A stretch of 8,458 nucleotides of DNA from Betaproteobacteria bacterium (GCA_013298455.1 JAAFHR010000127.1:1-8458), one strand, 5' to 3'. Positions 1-5,942 are shown, numbered from the stretch's first letter. Made by a program: numbers and translations. Notes: generated by a model not told the origin, from the letters alone.

Positions 1-55
1 CGCGAACGAAGGCGCAGGCGTGAGGAGTTTCATTCGCTGAGCGGGCGCGCTGACC

Positions 56-96
56 GCCCCCTCTCCCCGTGTGGGAGAGGGCTGGGGAGAGGGGGC
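56..96. repeat. CCCTCTCC-type inverted repeat, copy 1
   Basis: The arms GCCCCCTCTCCCC (56-68) and GGGGAGAGGGGGC (84-96) are perfect 13-base inverted repeats around a 15-base loop. The motif resembles a dispersed CCCTCTCC/GGGAGAGG element that I remember as common between genes of beta- and gammaproteobacteria; its copy number in this genome cannot be seen here. There is no T-run after it, so it is not a canonical terminator. Confidence 0.75.
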
Positions 97-133
97 TAGT
101 GGTTGGGAGTGCCATGATTGCTGCTCCTTCCGC

Positions 134-179
134 GTTCCCCCTCTCCCCTAACCCCTCTCCCTCCGGGGGCGAGGGGAAC
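134..179. repeat. CCCTCTCC-type inverted repeat, copy 2
   Basis: The segment starts GTTCCCCCTCTCC and ends GGGGGCGAGGGGAAC, so its ends form an imperfect inverted repeat, with a second CCCCTCTCCCT run in the left half. It is a diverged relative of the copy 37 bases to its left. It ends 42 bases before the rsuA start codon, so it lies in the probable promoter or leader of that gene. Confidence 0.65.
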
Positions 180-221
180 TGACAACGACTTTGACGAAGC
201 GACCACCGAAACAGAAACCCC

Positions 222-950
222 ATGAAACTCAGCCAAATTCTCTTCTCCCAAGGCTTCGGAACGCGCCGCAATTGCGCGGATTTGATTGCAGCTTCGCAAG
301 TGTTTATCGATGGATCCGCCCGAACGAATCCTGACCAAGTGTTCGTCACTGAGGGCTTGCAGTTCAGCGTGCGCGGCGAGCCTTGGGCGTTTCATGCGGC
401 GGCGTATCTGATGCTCAATAAGCCCGCAGGATTCGAGTGCTCGCACAAACCCAAGCATTGGCCAAGCGTGTATTCGCTGCTCCCAGCGCCGCTGCGTGAT
501 CGGCCTACGAAGACCGCTGTATCAGGCGTTCAGGCCATTGGTCGATTGGATCAAGACACCACGGGCTTGCTGATTTTGTCGGACGATGGCCAGCTCATTC
601 ACCGGATGGCGTCGCCCAAGCATCATGTGCCGAAGGTCTACGAAGTCACCACCGCCCGAGCAATCACCGATGCACAGGTTTCCGAGCTCGTTCAAGGGGT
701 TGTGCTCAATGATGACCCAGCTCCAGTCGCAGCAAAAGCGTGCGAGCGGATCGATGCGCTGCGTTTGCGCCTAACGCTCACCGAGGGCAAGTATCACCAG
801 GTCAAGCGAATGGTCGCCGCAGTCGGCAATCATGTGGACGCGCTGCACCGCGCGCAGATCGGATCGCTCAAACTCCCGACGGATTTGCCCGAAGGGCACT
901 GGCGTTGGCTCAGCGCTGACGAGCTCGCAGCGGCGATGCAATCGAATTAG
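222..950 (+). CDS. rsuA: 16S rRNA pseudouridine(516) synthase RsuA
   Basis: Converts one uridine of 16S rRNA (U516 in E. coli) to pseudouridine during assembly of the small ribosomal subunit, in the cytoplasm. Of the 242 residues, the first ~45 form an S4-like RNA-binding domain. The catalytic domain shows the family signature GRLDQDTTGLL at 107-116, with D110 as the expected nucleophile. The stretch LNKPAGFECS (65-74) and the EGKYHQVKRM motif (188-197) followed by LHRAQIG match E. coli RsuA (231 residues) closely from memory and favour RsuA over RluB/E/F. The start was chosen because the S4 domain begins at the first residues; there is no clear Shine-Dalgarno sequence before it (only ACAGAAACCCC). 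It stands alone, with the cupin gene 76 bases downstream on the same strand. The exact target uridine is inferred from family. Confidence 0.92.
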   Translation: MKLSQILFSQGFGTRRNCADLIAASQVFIDGSARTNPDQVFVTEGLQFSVRGEPWAFHAAAYLMLNKPAGFECSHKPKHWPSVYSLLPAPLRDRPTKTAVSGVQAIGRLDQDTTGLLILSDDGQLIHRMASPKHHVPKVYEVTTARAITDAQVSELVQGVVLNDDPAPVAAKACERIDALRLRLTLTEGKYHQVKRMVAAVGNHVDALHRAQIGSLKLPTDLPEGHWRWLSADELAAAMQSN

Positions 951-1026
951 CGAAACGGCTCAGGTGAGCGTCAGCGTGCTAAGGGACAATAGGTTCTAAA
1001 TCGGCCCTACTGAAGGATCCCACGTC

Positions 1027-1314
1027 ATGTCTAGCACTCATCCGAGCTTCGATCAGTTCAGCGCAGAGATGCTCGCTGCGGGTTACGACGAGGTGCTTGA
1101 GCGGCCGTGGGCGGCACACGTTTTGGTCGACACGCACAGCCATCCATTCGAAGCCAATGCGATCGTTGCCAAAGGCGAAATGTGGCTCGCTGTTGACGGC
1201 GCGCCTGAGCGCCATTTGCGACCCGGTGATCGATTTCATCTGCTCGCCAACGTGCCACACACGGAGCGCTACGGCGCAGACGGCGCGACTTACTGGGTGG
1301 CGCGAAAGGCGTAG
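1027..1314 (+). CDS. small single-domain cupin protein
   Basis: A 95-residue protein that is essentially one cupin beta-barrel. Cupin motif 1 appears as DTHSHPFEANAIVAKGE (35-51), giving metal-ligand candidates H37, H39 and E42. Motif 2 is RPGDRFHLLANVPH (65-78), with H78 as the fourth ligand candidate. Such proteins bind a divalent metal, but their substrates vary widely and cannot be read from sequence; a function in metabolite binding or sensing is only a guess. There is no DNA-binding domain and no signal peptide, so it is probably cytoplasmic. An AAGGA ribosome site at 1013-1017, nine bases before the ATG, supports the start. It follows rsuA on the same strand after 76 bases without an obvious terminator, so read-through is possible. 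Its stop codon lies one base from the stop of the convergent patatin gene. Confidence 0.82.
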   Translation: MSSTHPSFDQFSAEMLAAGYDEVLERPWAAHVLVDTHSHPFEANAIVAKGEMWLAVDGAPERHLRPGDRFHLLANVPHTERYGADGATYWVARKA

Positions 1315-1315
1315 C

Positions 1316-2521
1316 TCAACGCAGCAGCGCGACCTCTAAATCATCAAGCGCATGGCTTAACCGCTCGGTTGCCACGCCCACGGCGCCTCTTGCGTCTCGC
1401 TTCGCCGTGGGGAGCAATTTGCGCTTCTCGTCACGCAGCATCCGCTCGTTCAATCGAACGCCGTACTGCGCAAATAGCGGCGTGAGCGTGTCGATCTTTG
1501 CGAGCAACTGCTGCCGCGTGTGCTGATACGCGTGCTCGGCCATACGGCGGCGGTTGGAATAGCTAAACACGTTCGAGAAGAACAAATCCGCATCGCCTTT
1601 CGATGGCTCCAGCACGACGAGCCGAGCGTCGGTGTAGGTCTTGGCGTAGCTCTCTAAGCTCTTTTCCAAACGCGAATGGATGAGCGAACGAAAGGTTTGC
1701 GAGAGTACCGTGGGCAGCCCACGCTCGCTCAGATGCGCTTGCGAACGCTGCGCCTGTGTACCGTTAAAAGGCACCAGAGGATTGATACAGATGACGAGCT
1801 TCGCGCCCGCTTTGAGCGCGCTCGATGCATGCAGCGTTTTGTTGAGCGCTCCGTCCACATAGTGACGCGCGCCGATTTTCACCGGCGGATACATCGCGGG
1901 CAGCGCGCTGCTGGCTTGCACCGCTTGCGAAATCGGAACGTGATTGAGATTGGTCGATCCAAACTCCACCGTTTCGCCCGAATCCAAATCGGTGGCGATC
2001 AAAAACAGCGGCGCCTTTAGCTCACGAAAATCGTTGGTGCGACCGGGTTTCGAGAGCAACTCGCGCACACCCGATTCCATCGCGCCATTGTCGAAAAGCC
2101 CCGTTGGCAGCACCGCAGATAAACGCTGCAGCTCATTAACGATGCGTTGCGGCTTCAAGCTCTTTGCCGTCGACCAGAGCGCTTGCGACACCGCGACAGG
2201 AAGCTTGGCGAGCCGCTTGCCATACTCACCGAACGCCGGGCGCATGAATACGCTCGATTCCAACAAATGTCCGTCGGGGCCTTCGTTTTCGATGAAGAGC
2301 TGCACCATCTCGCGCGGTGTGATGCCGTTGGCCAAACCGGCCGTGACGTAAGCGCCTGCGCTCACGCCGACATACGAATGCAGCCTCGTGAAATCGAGGG
2401 TTGGCAGCGCCTCAGAGAGCGCGGCGAGGGCGCCCACTTCGTAGATTGCGCCGAGCGGGCCGCCGCCTGCAAGGGCAAGGGAAATGGGGGGCGTAGCGTC
2501 AGCGGTAGCGTTGAAAGTCAT
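1316..2521 (-). CDS. patatin-like phospholipase
   Basis: A 401-residue serine hydrolase of the patatin family, which hydrolyses acyl chains from phospholipids or other lipids using a Ser-Asp dyad. The order of motifs is complete: a glycine-rich oxyanion loop AGGGPLGA (18-25), the nucleophile elbow GVSAG (52-56, S54), and the DGA motif (223-225, D223). The usual arginine or lysine of the GGGxRG loop is replaced by leucine here. Residues 260-401 form a charged, probably helical tail beyond the core. No signal peptide is seen, so the protein is probably cytoplasmic or peripheral. The ATG has a weak ribosome site (TTTATCCCGACT precedes it), but the core starts only ~13 residues later, which leaves little room for another start. 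The phasin gene lies upstream on the same strand and ends in its own terminator. Substrate is unknown; action on storage lipid or membrane lipid is inferred from neighbours only. Confidence 0.88.
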   Translation of the reverse strand: MTFNATADATPPISLALAGGGPLGAIYEVGALAALSEALPTLDFTRLHSYVGVSAGAYVTAGLANGITPREMVQLFIENEGPDGHLLESSVFMRPAFGEYGKRLAKLPVAVSQALWSTAKSLKPQRIVNELQRLSAVLPTGLFDNGAMESGVRELLSKPGRTNDFRELKAPLFLIATDLDSGETVEFGSTNLNHVPISQAVQASSALPAMYPPVKIGARHYVDGALNKTLHASSALKAGAKLVICINPLVPFNGTQAQRSQAHLSERGLPTVLSQTFRSLIHSRLEKSLESYAKTYTDARLVVLEPSKGDADLFFSNVFSYSNRRRMAEHAYQHTRQQLLAKIDTLTPLFAQYGVRLNERMLRDEKRKLLPTAKRDARGAVGVATERLSHALDDLEVALLR

Positions 2522-2556
2522 AGTCGGGATAAACGCTCAAGATGAAAAGCGTCGTT

Positions 2557-2586
2557 CGATGTTTTGCAATATTTTGCGATGTTTTT
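2557..2586. promoter_or_regulatory. phased T-tracts upstream of patatin gene
   Basis: Three near-identical 10-mers lie in tandem: CGATGTTTTG, CAATATTTTG and CGATGTTTTT. This puts T-tracts one helical turn apart, the classic arrangement for intrinsically bent DNA. It lies 36-65 bases before the patatin start, where its promoter should be, so it may act as a curved or UP-like element. No clear -35/-10 pair was found. Confidence 0.35.
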
Positions 2587-2590
2587 GTGT

Positions 2591-2609
2591 TGATCCGAAT
2601 GTAGGGTCA
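2591..2609. promoter_or_regulatory. imperfect palindrome, possible operator
   Basis: TGATCC (2591-2596) and GGGTCA (2604-2609) form a 5-of-6 inverted repeat around seven bases, just upstream of the phased T-tracts and between the phasin terminator and the patatin start. It is the size of a dimeric repressor site, but it could occur by chance. Confidence 0.2.
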
Positions 2610-2633
2610 GCATGCCGTCAAAAAGATGAACAC

Positions 2634-2656
2634 AAAAACGGCCACCGAAGTGGCCG
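2634..2656 (-). terminator. rho-independent terminator of the phasin gene
   Basis: Read on the minus strand: CGGCCAC, loop TTCG, GTGGCCG, then TTTTTGTG. The seven-base-pair GC-rich stem is closed by the very stable UUCG tetraloop and followed directly by a run of five Ts. It begins 43 bases after the phasin stop codon and separates phasin transcription from the downstream patatin gene. Confidence 0.9.
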
Positions 2657-2663
2657 CTCTGCT

Positions 2664-2698
2664 GCGGCGCAACATCGCCGCGAAATCACCTTGCGGTG
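2664..2698 (-). other. two small hairpins in the phasin 3' UTR
   Basis: Between the phasin stop and its terminator the minus-strand transcript can fold twice more: CACC-GCAA-GGTG (2698-2687, a GNRA-type loop) and GCGGCG-ATGTTG-CGCCGC (2681-2664). With the terminator this makes three tandem stems in 65 bases, which may protect the mRNA from 3' exonucleases. Confidence 0.5.
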
Positions 2699-2699
2699 T

Positions 2700-3272
2700 T
2701 TAGTTCACCACGCGGCTAGCGGTCGTTTTCGCTTTGGCAACTGTACGCTTCACCGATTTGGCGGCGAGCTTGGAAATGTCAGCTGCCATGCCGTTTGCTT
2801 TTTTTGCTGCTGCTTTGATTGGCGCTGCCACGGCTTTTGCAGGGCTCGCCTTTGCTGGCGCGGCCTTGCCAGCGTTCATCTTTTGAACTTGCTTGGTCAG
2901 CTCTTCCACACGGGCGGTGAGCGTCGCGATATCGGCTTTCGAGGGCACACCTAAACGGCTCACAGCGCGGCCTACGCGCTCTTCAAACACGGTTTCCAAA
3001 CGATCCCACGCGCCAGCGGCCTTGCTCGTGGCCTCAGTGATCTTGCCCGACACTTCGGCTTGCACGTCGCTCACTTGCGCATCGGCAAACTTGCGTACTT
3101 TCTTTTGCAGACCAGCACCTTCTTTAACGAGCGCTTCAAACACTTTGCTACCTTCTTCTTGAGCTTTGGCGAATGCGCCAAGACCTGCCAACCAAATCTG
3201 GCTGGATGATTCTTTGACCGTGCCCAACAAGTTGGTGTCGACGGCGGCTTCTTTGTTGAACTTCTTAACCAT
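2700..3272 (-). CDS. PhaF/PhaI-type phasin with histone-like tail
   Basis: A 190-residue granule-associated protein of the polyhydroxyalkanoate phasin family. The N-terminal stretch SSQIWLAGLGAFAKAQEEG (23-41) and VFEALVKEG (44-52) is the hallmark of the PhaF/PhaI phasin domain, an amphipathic helix that lies on the granule surface. Residues ~100-131 carry heptad leucines and valines (DIATLTARVEELTKQV), a probable coiled coil for oligomerisation. Residues ~135-190 are rich in Ala, Lys and Pro, like the histone H1-like DNA-binding tail of Pseudomonas PhaF. The start at 3272 is chosen because AGGAAA precedes it and the family domain begins here; an in-frame ATG at 3356 would add 28 unrelated residues. 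It is divergent from the fatty acyl reductase gene and ends in a strong terminator. The coated granule could be PHA or neutral lipid; the sequence does not decide. Confidence 0.9.
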   Translation of the reverse strand: MVKKFNKEAAVDTNLLGTVKESSSQIWLAGLGAFAKAQEEGSKVFEALVKEGAGLQKKVRKFADAQVSDVQAEVSGKITEATSKAAGAWDRLETVFEERVGRAVSRLGVPSKADIATLTARVEELTKQVQKMNAGKAAPAKASPAKAVAAPIKAAAKKANGMAADISKLAAKSVKRTVAKAKTTASRVVN

Positions 3273-3279
3273 GGTTGTG

Positions 3280-3285
3280 TTTCCT
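3280..3285 (-). promoter_or_regulatory. ribosome binding site deciding the phasin start
   Basis: AGGAAA on the minus strand, seven bases before the ATG at 3272. It favours this start over the in-frame ATG at 3356. Confidence 0.75.
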
Positions 3286-3344
3286 GTTTGTACGAGTGAA
3301 AAATCTGATGGAGTGAACTGTATGCTGCACCGATAGAGCGCGCA

Positions 3345-3371
3345 TCCTAGAAACACTGGTTTTTCCTAGGA
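3345..3371. promoter_or_regulatory. inverted repeat enclosing a PsrA-like box
   Basis: The outer arms TCCTAG (3345-3350) and CTAGGA (3366-3371) enclose GAAACACTGGTTTT (3350-3363), whose core AAAC-N4-GTTT is a second, inner inverted repeat. The core fits the consensus I remember for PsrA, the fatty-acid-responsive TetR regulator of Pseudomonas (G/C-AAAC, 2-4 bases, GTTT-G/C), except for the last base. A possible -10 hexamer TAGAAT (3381-3386) for the reductase gene would place this box over its -35 region, consistent with repression. The site lies in the divergent phasin/reductase region. The identity of the regulator is inference. Confidence 0.45.
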
Positions 3372-3394
3372 GCGTCGCTCTAGAATGGGTTTAA

Positions 3395-3418
3395 CGTAAG
3401 GACTTGCAACATCTTACG
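3395..3418. promoter_or_regulatory. inverted repeat CGTAAG-N12-CTTACG
   Basis: Perfect six-base arms (3395-3400 and 3413-3418) lie 24 bases downstream of the PsrA-like repeat and 71 bases before the reductase start. It could be a second operator or a hairpin near the 5' end of the reductase mRNA. Short arms make chance occurrence possible. Confidence 0.3.
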
Positions 3419-3488
3419 GTGGCTGCATTGCATCGACCATCGTCGAACCGAACACACGCTTACTGCATCGACATTCAAGGAGGACAAC

Positions 3489-5486
3489 ATGACTTACTTC
3501 GTCACCGGCGCATCGGGGTTTATCGGCAAACACTTAGTGAAGAAATTGCTTGAGCGAAAAAACACTACGGTGTACTTTTTGATTCGTGCGGAGAGCAAAA
3601 AGAAGCTCCCCAAGATGATGAGCTTTTGGGGCGATGATGCGGCAAAACGCTGCATTCCCATCGTCGGCGATCTAGCCAAACCCGGGCTCGGTGTTTCGGC
3701 CGCTGACAAAACGAAGCTCAAAGGCAAGGTCAAACACTTCTTCCACCTCGCAGCGGTCTATGACATGACCGCTAGCGCGGAAGAGAACGAAATCACCAAT
3801 GTGCTCGGTACCCAACATGCCGTGGCGCTTGCCAACGAGATCAAAGCTGGCGCGTTCCAACACATGAGCTCGATTGCCGTTGCGGGCAACTACGAAGGCG
3901 TGTTCCGCGAAGACATGTTCGACGAAGCCAAAGAGTATTTAGATCATCCCTACATGCGCACCAAGCACGAGAGCGAGCGCTACGTTCGCGAAAATTGCAC
4001 GATGCCGTGGCGCGCCTACCGACCCGGCGTTGTTTTGGGCGACTCAAAAACCGGCGAGATCGACAAGATCGACGGACCGTATTACTTTTTCAAACTCATT
4101 CAGCGCATGCGCCAAATGCTGCCGCCGTGGATGCCAGCGCTCGGTATCGAGGGCGGTCGCGTCAACATGGTGCCGGTTGATTTCGTCGTCAACGCCACCG
4201 ACCACATCGCACACGCCAAAGGCCACGATAAAAAAGCGTTTCACCTCACGGATCCCGCGCCGCTGCGAATTGGCGATTCGCTCAACATCTTCGCTCGCGC
4301 CGCTCACGCGCCGCAAATGGCGCTCCGAATCAACGCCGCGCTCTTTGGATTCATTCCACAAAGCGTGTTGAAAGGCATGATGAGCTTGCCGCCGGTGCGT
4401 CGCATCAAAAACGCGGTGATGAAAGATTTGGGCATTCCCGAAGACACGCTCTCGTTCATCAATTACCCAGTGCGCTTCGATTGTCGCGACACCCTGAAAG
4501 CGCTCGAGGGCACCAAAATCGAAGTGCCGCAGCTTGAGGATTACGCCTACAAGCTCTGGGATTACTGGGAGCGGAACCTCGATCCTGATTTGTTCATAGA
4601 TCGTACGCTCAAAGGGCAGATCACTGGCAAAACCATCTTGATTACCGGCGGTACGTCGGGCATCGGCCAAGCGACGGCACTGAAGCTCGCAGCGGCGGGC
4701 TCCGCGAAGGCCGTTGTGGTGTGTGGTCGCGATCAGGAGAAGATCGATGAAACGATGAAGCTTGCAAAAAAGCATGGCGTGAAAATCGTTGCGTATCAAG
4801 CTGACGTGGCCGACGAAGTGGGTTGCGCAGCGTTCGTTAAAGCACTCGAAGAAAAACACGGTGGTGTCGATATCCTGGTGAACAACGCGGGTCGTTCGAT
4901 TCGTCGTGCACTCGAATCGAGCTACGACCGTTTCCATGACTTTCATCGCACGATGGACGTCAATTACTTCGGCGCACTGCGAATTACGATGGGCGTGTTG
5001 CCCGGCATGACCGCTAAGAAAAAGGGCCATGTGATCAACATTTCATCGATTGGCGTGCTGACCAATGCGCCGCGTTTCTCGGCGTATGTGGCCTCGAAGG
5101 CTGCGTTGGATGCTTGGACACGTTGCGCGTCATCGGAATACAGTGACCGTGGCGTGAACTTCACCACGATCAACATGCCGCTCGTCAAAACACCGATGAT
5201 CGCGCCGACAAAGATTTACAACAACGTGCCGACGCTTGAGCCCGAAGAGGCCGCCGACATGATCATTCGCGCCATCGTCTACAAGCCTGTTCGCATCGCC
5301 ACCCGCCTAGGGATTGCTGGGGAAGTGCTGCATGCGCTTGCGCCGCGAATCGGTCAAATCGTGATGAATACGAGCTTCCGCATGTTCGGTGATTCCGAAG
5401 CGGCGAAAGGCAAGAAAAACGAAGTGACGGGCCCCTCGCCCGATCAAATCGCGCTTTCAAATCTGATGCGCGGAATTCACTTCTAG
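3489..5486 (+). CDS. two-domain fatty acyl-CoA / fatty aldehyde reductase
   Basis: A 665-residue fusion of two SDR-type Rossmann domains. Residues 1-~370 form an extended SDR: TGASGFIG (6-13), HMSS (125-128), Y155-x3-K159 and YRPG (177-180). Residues ~378-630 form a classical SDR: TGGTSGIG (386-393), NNAG (465-468), SS (519-520) and Y533-x3-K537. Length, domain order and long stretches such as DGPYYFFK (195-202), YWERNLDPDLF (359-369) and TNAPRFSAYVASK (525-537) agree, from memory, with the Marinobacter enzyme Maqu_2220 (about 661 residues). That enzyme reduces fatty acyl-CoA through the aldehyde to a fatty alcohol with NADPH, feeding wax ester synthesis. Both active sites appear intact. No signal peptide is seen. 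A strong AAGGAGGA (3477-3484) fixes the start. It is divergent from the phasin gene and followed by a long hairpin. A related SDR with another lipid substrate cannot be excluded without assay. Confidence 0.88.
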   Translation: MTYFVTGASGFIGKHLVKKLLERKNTTVYFLIRAESKKKLPKMMSFWGDDAAKRCIPIVGDLAKPGLGVSAADKTKLKGKVKHFFHLAAVYDMTASAEENEITNVLGTQHAVALANEIKAGAFQHMSSIAVAGNYEGVFREDMFDEAKEYLDHPYMRTKHESERYVRENCTMPWRAYRPGVVLGDSKTGEIDKIDGPYYFFKLIQRMRQMLPPWMPALGIEGGRVNMVPVDFVVNATDHIAHAKGHDKKAFHLTDPAPLRIGDSLNIFARAAHAPQMALRINAALFGFIPQSVLKGMMSLPPVRRIKNAVMKDLGIPEDTLSFINYPVRFDCRDTLKALEGTKIEVPQLEDYAYKLWDYWERNLDPDLFIDRTLKGQITGKTILITGGTSGIGQATALKLAAAGSAKAVVVCGRDQEKIDETMKLAKKHGVKIVAYQADVADEVGCAAFVKALEEKHGGVDILVNNAGRSIRRALESSYDRFHDFHRTMDVNYFGALRITMGVLPGMTAKKKGHVINISSIGVLTNAPRFSAYVASKAALDAWTRCASSEYSDRGVNFTTINMPLVKTPMIAPTKIYNNVPTLEPEEAADMIIRAIVYKPVRIATRLGIAGEVLHALAPRIGQIVMNTSFRMFGDSEAAKGKKNEVTGPSPDQIALSNLMRGIHF

Positions 5487-5509
5487 CCTCGCGCTCGGTA
5501 GCTTTCAGG

Positions 5510-5561
5510 CGCGATTGGCGTGTTGATTGAGAGGCTCCTCTCCATCGACGCGCCAATCGCG
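5510..5561. repeat. 52-base hairpin after the reductase gene
   Basis: CGCGATTGGCG (5510-5520) and CGCCAATCGCG (5551-5561) are perfect 11-base inverted repeats. Pairing continues inward through TGTTGAT/ATCGACG (two G-U wobbles). After one mismatch it continues through GAGAGG/CCTCTC, giving about 24 pairs in all. It starts 24 bases after the reductase stop. No T-run follows on either strand, so it is not a canonical terminator. It may be an mRNA 3'-end stabiliser or a dispersed palindromic repeat. Confidence 0.85.
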
Positions 5562-5856
5562 GTGAGATTCACGCGAACCAATCGGGTGGTCACACGACGA
5601 AGGTAAGCGCCCGTGCAGCATCCAAGATCAGTACCGAATCGACTGTTTTTGACGCAACAGCTTTTTTTGAAACACTATATTTTGTGACGAGCGGAGCACC
5701 ATGTGTGCGAGAAGTTGATATTCGGCTTTTTCTCAACAGACGCCATAATTTGTAGGGGAAAGAGCAAAAAGAGGTGGGCAAAGGCGATGATTTGTTGCTC
5801 AGAGGGAACGAAAGCAAGAAATCAGTTCACTTTTAGGCGTAATTCGCTTTGCAAAC

Positions 5857-5942
5857 AGCGCGAAATGGTCTCTAATCGCGCTTGAACTTCTAGGTGTGTT
5901 GCGGCAGAGCGAATCAAGCCGCAACAGCGCCCAAAAGTTCGA
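5857..5942 (+). other. structured segment, possible leader or small RNA
   Basis: Three stems fall within 86 bases: AGCGCGA/TCGCGCT (5857-5863 with 5876-5882), TTGAACTT/AAGTTCGA (5882-5889 with 5935-5942, one G-U pair), and TGTTGCGGC/GCCGCAACA (5897-5905 with 5918-5926, nine perfect pairs). The second stem encloses the third. The segment lies upstream of the SWIB start on the same strand. No known RNA family was recognised. Confidence 0.4.

Noticed and set aside
1..40. Possible gene end at the left edge (frames closing with TGA at 21-23 or 38-40)
   Set aside because: Both frames give very few residues and neither shows a recognisable tail, so no choice can be supported.
96..458. Open frame on the minus strand over the start of rsuA
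   Set aside because: It overlaps a well-supported gene and the GC-rich repeats, and has no family resemblance.
3273..3356. Upstream ATG for the phasin, adding 28 residues
   Set aside because: The extension has cysteines and no phasin character, and the good ribosome site fits the ATG at 3272.
3429..3472. Direct repeat TGCATCGAC (3429-3437 and 3464-3472) before the reductase
   Set aside because: Only nine bases and 35 bases apart; too short to support as a binding-site pair on its own.
4044..5030. Long 328-residue minus-strand open frame
   Set aside because: It lies wholly inside the reductase gene, is rich in His, Arg and Cys as expected for an antisense shadow, and has no motif.
5510..5561. 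Standard rho-independent terminator of the reductase gene
   Set aside because: The stem is strong but no T-run follows on either strand, so it was listed as a hairpin of unknown role.
5590..5817. Minus-strand open frame of 75 residues
   Set aside because: Serine- and lysine-rich translation of an AT-rich region, with no ribosome site or known motif.
5703..5885. Plus-strand open frame of 60 residues
   Set aside because: No convincing ribosome site, odd composition (Cys, Arg, Phe), and it overlaps the stem cluster.
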